Origin: Globisporangium splendens
Taxonomy: Eukaryota > Oomycota > Peronosporomycetes > Pythiales > Pythiaceae
NCBI GenBank assembly: GCA_006386115.1
Contig: VFIW01000040.1
Location: 248,001-312,000 of the forward strand
Reading direction: 5' to 3'
Length of the DNA: 64,000 bases
Part shown: piece after piece, positions 22,118 through 33,628 of the stretch
How positions within the stretch are numbered: the stretch's first letter is position 1
Layout of the letters: each line of letters begins with the position of its first letter
Position numbers and translations under genes: made by a program
Notes under the pieces: generated by a model
What the model was told of the DNA's origin: nothing
Databases searched by the model: none
What the model saw: only the letters and a program-made list of their open reading frames with translations

Positions 22118-25100
22118 AGACAGCTAATGAAGGGGGGAGGAGAAGTCGGAAATGGTTGGAGAGGTGTATCTTGGTGATATAGAGGAGGTAAATCCAATAA
22201 TGACGCATAACCGAGAGAGTGATTCTCGCCGCCACCCGCACACTCTTTAGACGTCTGTTCCTTCGTTCTCTCAATGGGTGTGCTAAGAGAGCGTGACTGC
22301 CTCTCACGCCGAGAGAATCCGTTTCTCATTGTTGAATAGCCACTGTTTCCCGAGAAGCCTGCGTTCCTTTCTCTCTATTTTTTTCGTCAGGTCGATCTTC
22401 CGTACAGTTAATGGATGAACTTCATTCTCGTGCGGGCGTCATCCAGAAAAAGACATGGTTGGCGTCTTCTCGCCGTTTGTCCGTTGACGCTGTGGTGGGT
22501 GGTGATGGGTACACACCCAATACATGGTGCAACGCAGTAGGACACTTGTCGCCCCTCTGTCCTCCCTGCGAAGCGGTACGAGACGAAAAGATCCAATAGA
22601 GCGTGTGTGCGTGCGGTATCGTCACGGAATGACTGTATATGAGAGACCAGCGCCATGTAGCGGCATGGATCTCCAAGACAACAAGACGCATTGCGATCTC
22701 GCGACAAGCGTGACAGTGCGGACAATCAGAACAGTCGCACTTGCGGACGCATTGCGTCCTTCCATCATCGCTTGACTCATCAGAACCAGCTCGTCACAGG
22801 GACTCTCCCTTGTGCTTGGGATCTTCCGCCCCATCCATCCATCATGGGAACAAGGAATGAGTGGAGCCAAGAGCTGCTGTAACGTAAGTGGCAGACAGTG
22901 CAGGACGCACCGTCATTCACGAATGCAGAATGTGTGCTATTTCCCTCTTAGTACATCATTCCTAACATATTATATATTTGCTTTACTATATGCTGAATTT
23001 GTGAAAGTTGATCTCAGAAGCCTCTGGTATATAATTTATGTCAAAAATTGATGATATCCGGTAATTAGAGGGTGGCATGCAACGCCGGATTCTTGGGTTC
23101 CTCTGATACATGTCAGTGCAAAGATGACGTGTCACCACCGAACTGAACTCTAGATGCGGTGCGGCAGACCCATAAACACGCTGTGTTTAATCGAGGTGTT
23201 TGGCTGTCAAGCCATTGCAGCAACGAATATTTAGATCTTGAACGAGAGCTTTTTTGAGCAAGCTACCATGCTGCAAACTGAATCACACGCGTTATGCTTC
23301 AGGAGTCGCTTGCAGAGATATTTGTGGAACATTTGTAAATAAATCACCGAACTAAAGAAACCTTGCGACGTATCTTACGGAAGAAAAAATTGGCGTAATC
23401 ATTGCAGAGGGAACGAGAGAGTGATTGTCCTTTTTAACAGTCATGCAGACCTGTCAAACCGTCATTCGTGGGCATACAGTCATTCCGGACATCACTGTCC
23501 AATGAGTGCATGCCACACGGAATCGCTGGTTCTGTCGCCATCAGCAGCGTTGTTAAACCTGGTGTCCTGCACTGAACGCACAAGGGATTCGTTATTGACT
23601 CTATGTATGAAGGCTGGGAGGAGTGGATGAGACTCTCGCCATGTTCTTCTCTGTTTTGTATCTCTGCCTTCGTCTTTTTGAGGTCACAGCAAGAGACGGT
23701 CTCCAGAAAGTGCATTCATTCTTCTCCGCTGGTAATTGTTTAATCCATCATATCGTGATGACTGACTGACTGACTTCCTGCCCTACAACATGCCAGCATG
23801 TGCAAGACGCTTTGAATGCGACCACCGATCTCATGCAACTGAACTTCGATGGCCAAAAAAGGACCGCACATATCGATACGTGAGCTGTTGTGGATAGTCT
23901 AGCAGCCATGCCTTCTCTCCCGGATCGTTTATTATTCTGAACGTCCGAACAGCCTAAAAGGAAGAGTGTGTGTGCGTGTGTGACTGGATAGCTCTTACGG
24001 ATAGATCTGACAACTGCGCAGATGGCTGAGAAAACGAACTGCCGCAACTCCGCATGAAACCAGTTGTTCACACTCGCTTCTTCTTGGCTTCTTGGCGCGC
24101 GTACTTTAAGCGAAAAGAGCACAGTATCAACCTTGCGGACAGAATTCGCAAATGAAAGGAATCCAGTCGGTGGTTGGTCGGCAGCGAGTACTAGACGAGT
24201 GCATGCGCAAAGCACTCATGCAGTCTCCACAGAAGACCAACGAGTGAGACACAGTTCACTAACCTCGGCTTTCCCTCAGCTTTCGCCCGTCATCTACCGA
24301 AATGATTGTGTGGTGAGACATTATCTAAGAAGTGGGCGTAATGCATGCACTCGCTATTCAAACGCCAGTGTCCAATAGTTGATGGCAACAGAGTTTTCTT
24401 TGCTACTGTGTGCCTGCGTAAAACTCGGTCACAAACATTCTTTTGCGCATGCACCAAGCAAGCGATCGCATCCAGGGATTGGCAACAATTCCAGTCATTG
24501 CACTGCACTTCAAACGCGTGCTGTTAGTACAATGCGTGTTGATCCAATGACGCGAATTCAACTGCCATACCTGGCGCACAGTACTGTCCGTCTCGCCTGC
24601 GAAACGATTACGCGGTCTTTTCTGTGATTACGCTGGAAGGATGTGACAAACAAGATCCACGCACCATCCTGCTGACACGATTCATCCAAAAGTACGCTCG
24701 TGTCCTGAGCAACTCGATGATCCTGCTATCCAACAGGCAAATCCACAACGCCTCTGCTTTGGCACGCTTGGATTTCTAGGATTGATAGAAACTCTCTTCC
24801 TGCATGATACGAGATCTGACCCCAAATTGCTGGTCAACTATTACTGTTGTAGTGCATATTTCACGAGTACATTTTCTTACCAGAATAGTTACAGCATCCA
24901 CGTCGGTCTTTTTGATACACCAGACACAACAGGCTGCATCAGACAATTGCTTAGCACAGCTGCTGCCTTGGTGTCCTCCAAATCTCACTTGCATGACTCC
25001 TCCACAGTGCATGTTGGATTCATTTATGCGAGGCACTGCGAGTTGTAGCGGATGGTGCTGCAAAAGGATCTTGCATCTTTTAGCCAACTGTACGCATCGG

Positions 25101-25801
25101 ACTGACTGAAAGCATGAAAGGTGTGGTTGTTTCTTGCATTTTTCAGTGACAAAACTCTGGGCTTATGCTGCACCAGAGTATAGGTTCAACTGTATATTGA
25201 CATCATCAAGAAATGCCTGGATGGTGAGAGAAGTATCCGTGATCCTCCCACTCTACTCAGCAATTGGACAGGTGGAACCGTGATGACAGATGTAAGTTGA
25301 GCGTCATCACTGTCCGTTCTATTCCGCCTGTGTGTGTGTGAGAGAGAGAAGGTAATTCTATTTAACTAATGATCCACATACAGTTTGAGAATTCCTGAGT
25401 CTCATTGACACTGCTGAGAGTGAGGTGTTTCTAGTCTTTGACGGTGTGGCACCGATATCATTGTCGAGTAGAGCTGCGACTTGGGACATAACAACTTGAT
25501 CATTTCCCCACGATTCGTCGGTGAGTATCTTCGCATTCTTGGAGTTCATTGCCATGTTGGCGAGAAGATCGACCATTTTCTTTTGTTCTCGTTTTGTGTG
25601 CTTCCAGGAGGTCCACGCAAAGTTGGTGATGATTTGATTTACCCGAACTGCTAGTGGCTGCAACTTGGTCTGGCGTATTGTGGCGAACCCGTTCTGGGCT
25701 GCGATAATCACTTGGCTATCTCCGAAGATTCTGCCTGCAAGTGATGACCGCACTGCTGCAGGATAGGATTGCGCATGTTTACTCCACAGTTTTTTGTTGA
25801 T
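22118..25801. other. Long spacer between group A and group B blocks
   Basis: About 3.7 kb without a gene I can support. Composition is more AT-rich around 22.95-23.4 kb. Open frames up to about 155 codons occur on both strands but none shows a domain, signal peptide or resemblance to the array. It marks the boundary between the group A and group B/C parts of the cluster. Confidence 0.45.
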
Positions 25802-25861
25802 GGCAGCGTCAACATGAGAGGCTGGCTTACGCTCCAGTCGTCCAGCGTCCTTTCTTTGCAT
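25358..25861 (-). CDS. Unrecognised open frame, 167 codons
   Basis: The translation is charged and compositionally plausible (for example KHTKREQKKMVDLLANMA, ILTDESWGNDQVVMSQV) but I recognise no family. Its 5' end overlaps the repeated leader element at 25802-25872, and it runs antisense into the promoter region of the gene at 25978. It may be a decayed mobile-element fragment or chance. Confidence 0.2.
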   Translation of the reverse strand: MQRKDAGRLERKPASHVDAAINKKLWSKHAQSYPAAVRSSLAGRIFGDSQVIIAAQNGFATIRQTKLQPLAVRVNQIITNFAWTSWKHTKREQKKMVDLLANMAMNSKNAKILTDESWGNDQVVMSQVAALLDNDIGATPSKTRNTSLSAVSMRLRNSQTVCGSLVK

Positions 25862-25872
25862 GAAACACAGGC
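25802..25872 (+). repeat. Leader-element copy a
   Basis: Contains GCAGCGTCAAC, then a CTCCAGTC segment, then CCTTTCTTTGCATGAAACAC. Similar sequence occurs at 28764, 30771 and 31151. Its start is 176 nt before the ATG at 25978, matching copy d (182 nt before the ATG at 31333). Confidence 0.6.
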
Positions 25873-25934
25873 GGCTCCAAAGATGCGTTTGGAGCTCATG
25901 GCTTCGATCCGTGCTCTCCAGCTTTCGTTTTGCT

Positions 25935-25942
25935 TCATTTCA
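25935..25942 (+). promoter_or_regulatory. Possible Inr of array gene 10
   Basis: TCATTTCA fits the oomycete initiator, but the FPR half (CAWTTT) is not clear. It lies 43 nt before the preferred ATG at 25978 and just downstream of an alternative ATG at 25930, supporting the former. Confidence 0.35.
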
Positions 25943-25977
25943 CTACTAGACGCGTCACAGGTATCTTGAGATTGGTC

Positions 25978-27772
25978 ATGTTGGATCACCACGGCCAGAA
26001 GCAAGGACTTCGAGATGTCCTTTGTGCGTGCACTGACACCAGCGACGCGATTCTTGGTCCATTGCGTGTCCAAGTCGGAAACTCCCTTCAGCGACGCACC
26101 ACCGATGCAGCGAATGAAGACAAAGACGTTGTAGGGAGATCCCCAGACAGTAGCTGTCTGGCGGACCAAGTTTTCTTTGAACGCCTATGCGACCTGGACA
26201 TTGCGTTCCTGAAAACGGATGAGGCGTCTGGCACTACTTTTGTGGAGCAACTTGGTGGATCTGGTGAGTATAACATGTTGTCGCTGCTGGAGCTGATGCA
26301 AGACCCCTTTGATCCGTTCATGCAAAACAATGCGAGCATGGGACAAGAATTTGAAGCCAACGAGTTCCACACTCATGACGAAAATAACCACTTCTCGACA
26401 GCGAACAGCACGACGGGAATCCGAGATCCACTTCAGCGAAAAAAGAGAAACCAGAACCAGTCGAGAGCGCGGCAGCGGCAGGAAGTGCGTTTGCTGCGCG
26501 ATCACGTGAGAAATCTAGAAGACCAGCGGAAGAGATTGTTCGACCAGTACAAGATTCATTGTCAACGCTCGAGTCTTGGTGAAGACGCCACGAAGTATGA
26601 TGAGAACTGCCTCCAACAAGCGAAAGAAGCGATTTTCCAGCGCGCGTTGTCATTGAAGCGGAGTGCTGAGCGAGCGAAAGAAGAGGCCGAGAGAGCACAA
26701 GTCGAAAACTCTAGACTTCGAGGACTAATCGAGCAACAGTGTCAGGTCGCACGACAGTTTGGAGCCGAGTTTCACGCCAAAAATGAACTGTACACACCGG
26801 TATGCAAAGTATCAGTTGATGCTTTCATGTGATACAACAACCTAATCATTTCCTGTCTTTCGTGTAGACAACAGCTGAGCTAGCGTCTGTGAATCTCACG
26901 TTGCAGACACCAGTCTCAGCTCCACCAGCAGGCTTGCCGTCGATGCCTGAACGCCTCGAGCAGGACTTGGATGCTCAATGTCAGCAACTCAGCTCGGTCT
27001 GGCGCTCATGTGGCTTTACTGGTGAATCACCAACATCGTGCTTAGCGAAAGCGCGTGACGAAGTGTATCACCAGACACAAGACAAACAGGGAAACCGTTT
27101 CTGGGAGAACTTGCACTCCCGCATCCTTCCGTTTTCACCCGAGAGCGTCGCTCGGGCTGTCTGGGAATGCTTGGATCGCGGGATTCAGACACCCAGTGGA
27201 GGCGAGGTCAAGGTGAGTCGGAACAACTTTCAGTGTCCACAATTTTTTCTCTGAGTGCTAAATTGAAGGCATTCAATTTCGTTGAATCATAGGTCTGCAA
27301 AGCATCTGGGAACATGGTGGAAATTCTTCTTCGCGATACATTTCCAGAAGTTGACCGGATAGCTCACGGTAATTCCAGTCATTCGACTCCAGTGCGACTC
27401 TCGGTGCGAACTGTGATGAAAAAGTTTGTTGAAGCGAGCCGCGTTGTGCTGGTATGGTCTTCAGTCATTGAGATCGAACTCGAGAATCGCCGTAGTGCTC
27501 ATCTCCGCGGGAAAGGCTGGAGTCTTCTGCAATACGTGGGTGTCCACGGCAGGTCAAACAAAGACAAGCTCGCGTCATGTTTTGTGCAAACATGTATGCG
27601 CGTCCTTCCGGCTGCTCGGCCGAGTGAAAGAGTGCTGGATGGTGGTGAGGTGTTAAGTACTGTACCGTTCGAGTTTATCGAGAATTACCGTCAAACCAGA
27701 GATCTTGTAGACCAGCTCGTAGAAAACCAGCTTGTCGATGATTGCCTTCGAAGTCTTGTGAGCACAAAGTAA
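25978..27772 (+). CDS. bZIP-like / START-like protein, array gene 10 (group B)
   Basis: Exons: join(25978..26799, 26868..27212, 27293..27772), 548 aa; introns 68 and 80 nt, phase 0, donors GTATGC and GTGAGT. This is the first group B member: the basic region is KKRNQNQSRARQRQEVRLLR (155-174), richer in N/Q and closer to a classical bZIP, followed by a coil to about 190. The helix IFQRALSLKRSAERAKEEAE runs from about 220. Exon 2 has LDAQCQQLSSVWRSCGF and ILPFSPESVARAVWECL; exon 3 has RVVLVWSSVIEIE, FVQTCMRVLPA and VENQLVDD. Start MLDHHGQ is set by comparison with MVEHQQH of the gene at 31333 and by the Inr position. Confidence 0.86.
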
Positions 27773-28009
27773 AAGGCAACCGACCCGTCTTTCTTGTCAG
27801 CGTGCGTTAAGACGGACTAGAGCGGGTAGTATCGCTCAGTTTGAACTAGTAAATGATCCTTTGGGTGGTTGGACCGGATTGACAATTATGTTTGGTTTTC
27901 ATGATCGAAAGGAAAGGACCAACTCCAGTTGCCGAATTTATCCATTCTATATTGACTTTTATTAGTCATCTATGCGTCGTGATTTGAACGAACGACTTCA
28001 ACTGACCAT

Positions 28010-28564
28010 CTACATGGCAACATACGCTGCAGCAGCGAAGGCAAGGGCGACTGGAGCAAGAAAACTCGGGATCTTCGAGGCAGCACTAGTCGGCGAAGGA
28101 GTCGGCGCTGGCGTCGTCGTGACAGTTGAGCCGCTAGGTGAGGTGCTCGGAGACGCTCCATCACTTGAGACGCCCTCGTCGTCACTGCCGTCATTGTTGC
28201 TCAGCAAGGTGATCAGCGGTCCTAGCTCACTCTCGACCGCGGACCAGTTGCTGTCGTTCCTCAGGGTCGACAAGAAGTCGTTGAACAGTGTTTCCACTTC
28301 TTTCTCCGTCACGTTGGATCGGCTAATAATGTCCTCAAACCGTGTCTCAAAAGTCTTAAGCTGAGCGGTGAGCGTCGGGCTCGAAGCTAACGTTTGCTCC
28401 AGCATCGACGACGCCATTGACCATACACTTTTGATGCCACTCAGAAAAGCATCCAAGCCCTCGGAGCCACTTGCAGACGATGATTGAGCGGCGACTTGGG
28501 TTGGCGCAAAAGTTGCGACGGCAGATACCGCGAGTACAGCGAATAGTGGCGAAAGGCGAACCAT
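28010..28564 (-). CDS. Small secreted, probably GPI-anchored protein
   Basis: 184 aa, single exon. Residues 1-26 form a clear signal peptide (MVRLSPLFAVLAVSAVATFA followed by PTQVAAQ). The mature part is a small, mostly helical domain (about 30-125) with two N-glycosylation sequons (NVT, NDS/NWS). It is followed by a Ser/Thr/Pro-rich stalk (about 128-162), and then a hydrophobic C-terminus (SFLAPVALAFAAAAYVAM), the layout of a GPI-anchored surface protein. I do not recognise the domain; cysteines are absent, so it is not an elicitin. The ATG at 28564 is chosen because the signal peptide starts there. It is unrelated to the array genes on either side. Confidence 0.8.
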   Translation of the reverse strand: MVRLSPLFAVLAVSAVATFAPTQVAAQSSSASGSEGLDAFLSGIKSVWSMASSMLEQTLASSPTLTAQLKTFETRFEDIISRSNVTEKEVETLFNDFLSTLRNDSNWSAVESELGPLITLLSNNDGSDDEGVSSDGASPSTSPSGSTVTTTPAPTPSPTSAASKIPSFLAPVALAFAAAAYVAM

Positions 28565-29266
28565 CTTGGCTTGGACTGGAGGAGAGCAGAAGATGACACT
28601 GGAGGGTCGGTGGCGAAAGTAAAAGTGAGCGTTTCCCAAGATCCCCTGCCTGCTTCCCTGGTCATCCAAATCGCAGCGAATCGTATATCAGGGTGTGTCT
28701 GCAATTGGTGAACGCGCTGTTGGTGAGACGCACTGGTGTTTAGTCTGGTAGGTTGCTGTTCACAGCAGCGTCAACAGCAGGACAGCAAGCGTCCATTAGA
28801 TCTCATGCCTTTTCTTTGAACAAACACAGGCAGTTCGTGACACAGTATCGACTATCCCTTTGTTCAGATTGGTGTTCTATCACTTTGAATAGTCTACGAA
28901 CTATTGCCTCTCGTTTCGAACAATTCCAGAAGATGTATAACTTTTGGAAGGAAGTCATCGTGCATTCCGAACTCGCACGTCTGGCCATGTCGCACTGAAA
29001 ATATGAGGAGATGAAAGCAAATATGTCGACTAAGCACATGGGGACTTCACGCTTGATCAAAGTGCTGTTGTCAGTGGATGGCGATAAAGCGCGGTGTGGC
29101 ATTTTGAGGCAGAAAAGCGTGAAAGCATGATATGGTGGGCATGAGGTTGTGGTTGGCAAAATTCAGTGACTATTAAGTATGTGAGGGTATTTGTATTCAA
29201 GGCTGACTACAGAAAGGAGACGCTTAAACAGCGCTCCAGTTGGGTTGTCCGGTTTCCGCAGCTTTA
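28565..29266. other. Spacer with leader-element copy b
   Basis: Contains the start-side flank of the secreted-protein gene and, at 28764-28831, a plus-strand copy of the GCAGCGTCAAC...TTTTCTTTGAACAAACAC element seen before group B genes. Nothing else is recognised. Confidence 0.5.
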
Positions 29267-29925
29267 ATGGCTGATCACCAGCCACAGCGCCAGCAGCTAC
29301 ATATGCGGGAGGCGCGACCGTGGACGCACTGCCCATTGAAGACATCGGGAACCTTCAAAGCTGCGCCAATCGAGCTCGTGGAGGCAAAATATTCGTGGAG
29401 AATAGAAGTGAGCATCATGCAGCATTGGCCAAAGTCGGTGGCACACATCTCGCTACATTTCCAAGTCCATTGAAAGGATCAACCGACAAGCTCGATGCGA
29501 TACCAGCCCTGGAGCTGGTCCAAGACCCACACAGTCAATCTCGTGGACGCAACGCGCATTCAACACAGAAACCTCAGGCCAACCAGTGCAACTCCAACCA
29601 TCGTGCTGAAAGAGAGCTCATAAATATGACAGGCGACATTGCAGAAATGCCAAAGCCACATCTCTACCAGAAGAAGAAAATCAAAACCTGTCGAGAGAGC
29701 GGCAGCAACAGGGAATACGCGCGTTGTGCGTCCTGGTGAAAGAGCTGGAAGGGCAACACAAGAAAGAGTTCAACGACTACATCAATCGCCATGTCTGGGT
29801 GCCCAGTACGACAGAGCAAACAAAAGCAGGGTGCTCCTATGAACAAGACCACTCCATGTGGGGTGCGAACGTGCATACGAATCATTCCTCTCTCATTCCA
29901 CCACACTTCCATTATCCTTCTTTTT
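29267..29925 (+). pseudogene. Group B array pseudogene with a large internal deletion
   Basis: Starts at an ATG with MADHQPQ (compare MVEHQQH of the gene at 31333). After a frame change it reads TVDALPIEDIGNL and LKGSTDKLDAIPALELVQD, matching exon 1 of that gene. A second frame change near 29.68 kb is needed to read the basic region (LSRERQQQGIRALCVLVKEL). The coil (FNDYINRH) is then joined near 29.82 kb directly to a late exon 3 segment (NKTTPCGVRTCIRIIPLS), so helix 2, exon 2 and most of exon 3 are deleted. It is not functional. Confidence 0.8.
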
Positions 29926-31288
29926 GTATTTCTCCAGCCTGGTCAAGTTTTGCCTGAGCAGACGACCGCGATCGGTTGTTTCAACCATGCCTGGTTCTCT
30001 TCTGGGTCGCTCATGAAGAACATCCGACTTGATCCATTCGGTTTTCTCGTCGCGTTTCTGCGTCTGTGTATCTCGTTGCTCTTGCCCATGTGGTGAGATT
30101 ACCATGTCTTGATAGGCAGGTGCAAACAACAAGACGAAAATCCTATCCGCGTTTGGCAAAGTCGAGCAATCAGTTTCGAGCCCCTGTCACAGCATTGGGA
30201 TCCATCCTCCGCCTCGCTTGCGATTTGCTCAAGCGTGGGGCTTGCTCGGACAGCCGTGAAACTCCAGATTTTAAAAAAAAACGCACAAGACAAAAGGGCT
30301 GGTTGTAATCAACGTACATCAAACGTCCAGGATTGCGATAGATCAGCAGTTGTCCCACTTGGTGGGACACATCATCAACATGTTGACGCTGGCAGCTTCA
30401 GCGTCATAAAATGATGGCCTAAATACGGGATATCGACCAGATCCCGTATTTTGAATTTCAAACAGGATTATTGCTAAAAAAGTGCTCAAGGTTAGAATGG
30501 TCAAAGCGCAGTCTGCACATGGCCCATCACTTAGATTCAGAACTCCCAGTTCCAGTCATGATTGATGGTTGGATGGCTTACCCATATATCACGGCCAATC
30601 CTGATTTAGGGAGAAAGGATAACCTGAACTTGTCAGCAAGTTACGTTGGACTTTTGCTTCTGCCATCACGGCCGATCTTAATGCCGTCTCCATAAACAAT
30701 GAAAAGTGTGCACATGTGCACTGCTAGTGAAATCGACCAATTGTTTATTTTGAGCAGACCATTGTAAACTGCAGCGTCAACGGAGGTGCACTCCAACCAT
30801 CTGATGCCCTCACTTTGGCACAAGGTTTGGTAATCTGGGTGTATTACAGTGCATGCGCATGTAGATGTCACGCCTCGACAGTTTTGCCAATCTTCGTGAA
30901 ACTCAGCAGTTGTTTAGCTAGAATTTGAAGAGCATCTCTTCCAATCAAGACCTCTTGAAGATCCTGTTTGCGCTGCGATGACTCTCATCTTCGTTTGTGG
31001 ATGCAGAAATCAGGCAGAGCCAAGTTCCACCACATTTCCAATCATTCAATATGCGCTTTAACAAGGAATCTCCTCAACAGATGCTGTCAAAAACAGAACG
31101 CATTCACCTCAACCCCTGTGATTGTTTATTCCAGCAGGCGATTGGTCAGAGCAGCGTCAACAGCGGTAAGCTCCAGTCACTTCGTGCCCTTTCTTTGCAC
31201 GAAACACTGATGCAAGCGCCAAGCCCACACCATCTCTCTGTGGACTCCCACAGAACTTGTTGTAGACGTCGCGCTCGCCAGCTCAGTC
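29926..31288. other. Spacer upstream of array gene 11, with leader-element copies c and d
   Basis: About 1.4 kb with no supported gene. Two plus-strand copies of the leader element lie at 30771-30825 and 31151-31213, 380 nt apart, indicating a local duplication of the promoter-proximal region. An AT-rich tract lies near 30.42-30.48 kb. Confidence 0.5.
31151..31213 (+). repeat. Leader-element copy d
   Basis: GCAGCGTCAAC, then CTCCAGTCAC, then CCCTTTCTTTGCACGAAACAC. It is the copy nearest the start of array gene 11, 182 nt before its ATG. Confidence 0.6.
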
Positions 31289-31305
31289 TCATTGTTTCGA
31301 TTTGG
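31289..31305 (+). promoter_or_regulatory. Probable Inr/FPR of array gene 11
   Basis: TCATTGTTTCGATTTGG resembles the oomycete Inr plus FPR with small deviations, 44 nt before the ATG at 31333, the same spacing as for the gene at 25978. Confidence 0.4.
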
Positions 31306-31332
31306 ATCGTCACAAATATTCTGACAGCAGGG

Positions 31333-33169
31333 ATGGTTGAGCACCAGCAACACTTTCGAGGTCTTCTCTGTGCAGACGCGAAGACTCCGGTGCTGCTAGC
31401 CACGTGTGCGCGCGACACGACTCTAGACACACTGACTATCGAGCAGCCAAGTGATCTCCGCGTTTTCATGGATCAATTTCACGGCGACAAACTGTTCTTG
31501 GGGGAACCGAGCAGTGTGGACGTTGCGTTGTTAGATGTCGATGATACGTCTCGCGCAGAGCTTGTACGACAACTCAATGGATCGATCAAGAACCTCGACC
31601 TGCTGCCAACAATGGAGCAGATACAAGACGCGCACAATCCAGCCCAAGAGTACAATGCGGGTCCAACAGATCAGCTTCACAGCAACGAGTTGCACAGCCG
31701 GAATTATGGCAAAAACGAGCATTCAGCAGCAACAACGGACGCTGCGGAGACCTCAAAGACACCTCTCCAGCAAAAGAAGAAAAACCAGAATCTGTCGAGA
31801 GAGCGGCAGCAACAGGAAATACGCTCTCTGCGCGTTATGGCCATCGAATTGGAAGCCCAACGCAAAAGATTGTTCGGCGAGTACATTAATCGTCGCCCAC
31901 TTCCCGTCCGTAGCGAGCCCACCCTGACAGAGGATGCAAATCTGGTGCACCAAACGAGGCAAGCAACCTTCCAGCGCGCGTTGGCACTGAAGCGAAGCGC
32001 CGCACGAGCAAGACAAGACGCTGAGAGAGCGAAAAGTGAAAACACCAGGCTTCGTGGGCTGATCGGCCAGCAGCGCCAAGTAACACGGACTTTTTCAGCT
32101 GAACTCTTCGGCAAGCGTCATCAGCACACGCCGGTAAGTAGAAGATGTGTAGCGTCTCCGATAATGTTCTAGCGCGCCGCTGAACCAGTCTTTTCGTTCG
32201 TTTCCTGCAGACAACAGCCGAGTTAGCGTTCGCAAATTTCCCGCCACACCCGCCAGCCTCAACTGCACCACTCCACCAACCCGCAGACTTGTCGTCAATG
32301 TCGGAATGCCTCCATCAGGCTTTGGACGTCCAGTATCAGCAATTCGGCACGATCTGGCGAGTATGTGGCTTTGCTGATAAGCCACCAACCTCGTGCTTCA
32401 CAAAAACCATTGACGGGGAGTATTGCCAGAGGCAAGACGAAGAGGGAAGATGTTTCTGGGAGAGCGTGCACTCTCGCGTCCTTCCATTTTCCCCAGATAG
32501 CGTTGTCCGAGTTGTATGGGAATGCTTGAATCGTGGGGTCCAGACTCCAACGGGTGGTGAGCTCAAGGTGAGCCAGTGCAATAGAACACCTTAGTGTCCG
32601 CGCAAGTGCATTTTTCTCCATGCTAATTGCCATTATCCATTTCTGTGATGGCTCACTCGCAGGTCTGCAAAACATCGGAAGACACGGTCGAAATTCTTCT
32701 CCGCGATGCATTCCCAGATGTAGATCATTCTCATCAAGATCGCTCGAGCCCTTCAACACCAGCAAGACTTTTGGTTCGAATCGCGCTGAGGAAGTATGTC
32801 GAAGCCAGCCGCGTCGTGCTGGTGTGGTCTTTAGCCATCGAGATCGACCAGGACGATCGTGAATCCATTCGTTTTTGTGGGAAGCGATGGAGCGTCTTGC
32901 AACACCTTGGCGCTCATTGTGACAGAGCCGACAGAAACGAGGGAACGTCCGTGAACAAGGTCACTCCATGCTTGGTCCAAACGTGCATGCGAGTCATTCC
33001 ACTAGATAACTCAAGCAAAGAATCCTCAGATAACAACGGAAGTGAGGGTGGTGTGCCCAAAAGGATCGTCGCATACTACCATCAGACCAGAAATCTTGTA
33101 AACCAGCTCGTAGAGAACCAGCTTTTCGATGAACACCTCCAATATCGCACTAAGCCGAAGCAAGGGTAG
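31333..33169 (+). CDS. bZIP-like / START-like protein, array gene 11 (group B)
   Basis: Exons: join(31333..32133, 32211..32567, 32663..33169), 554 aa; introns 77 and 95 nt, phase 0, donors GTAAGT and GTGAGC. It is a close relative of array gene 10: basic region KKKNQNLSRERQQQEIRSLR (148-167), helix with FQRALALKRSAARARQDAE, junction HTP|TTAELAFAN, exon 2 with LDVQYQQFGTIWRVCGF, exon 3 beginning VCKTSEDTVEILL. The last exon has RVVLVWSLAIEID, LVQTCMRVIPL and VENQLFDE, and is slightly longer than in its relative. The ATG at 31333 is preferred over a long upstream open extension, which is not conserved and precedes the Inr. Confidence 0.87.
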
Positions 33170-33628
33170 ACTCGGTGTCCTTCAACACGACGAACGATTT
33201 TTAAAAGTAAAAAGACAGACTGATAAAATATACAGAGAAATCGAAAAACTGAAAACTGAGCTCGCGCTGCTGCCTGCTATTTTACGCTTTTTCACTTGCA
33301 TACCAAACACTACCCACAGCGCTGTCACGAGGAATCTACGTCATATCCAACCAACGGTTGCTGTGTCTGGAGAAGGCATGCATGAAGGTCTTGAATGGCT
33401 CAGCAAAGTCATGACAGGTAATTAGTGGCTCTTTTCGGCATTTAGCTACAGATGAGATCAGCTCGCCACTTTTTGAAGTATTTTGAGCAGCCCAAGAGGT
33501 ATGCCTTGGACAGCGAATAGACACAAAGATCAATGGCAGCTAGGCTTCAAGCATGTCCAAAATGTGCTCTACAGTGATAATCTTGTAATATTAGCCAGCT
33601 CATTCTACAATGCAATGCGCCTCGATAA
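33170..33628. other. Convergent spacer
   Basis: About 460 nt between the stops of a plus-strand and a minus-strand array gene. No gene or repeat is recognised. Confidence 0.4.

Noticed and set aside
24776..25087. 103-codon minus-strand frame with several cysteines
   Set aside because: No signal peptide or recognisable fold; not supported as a gene.
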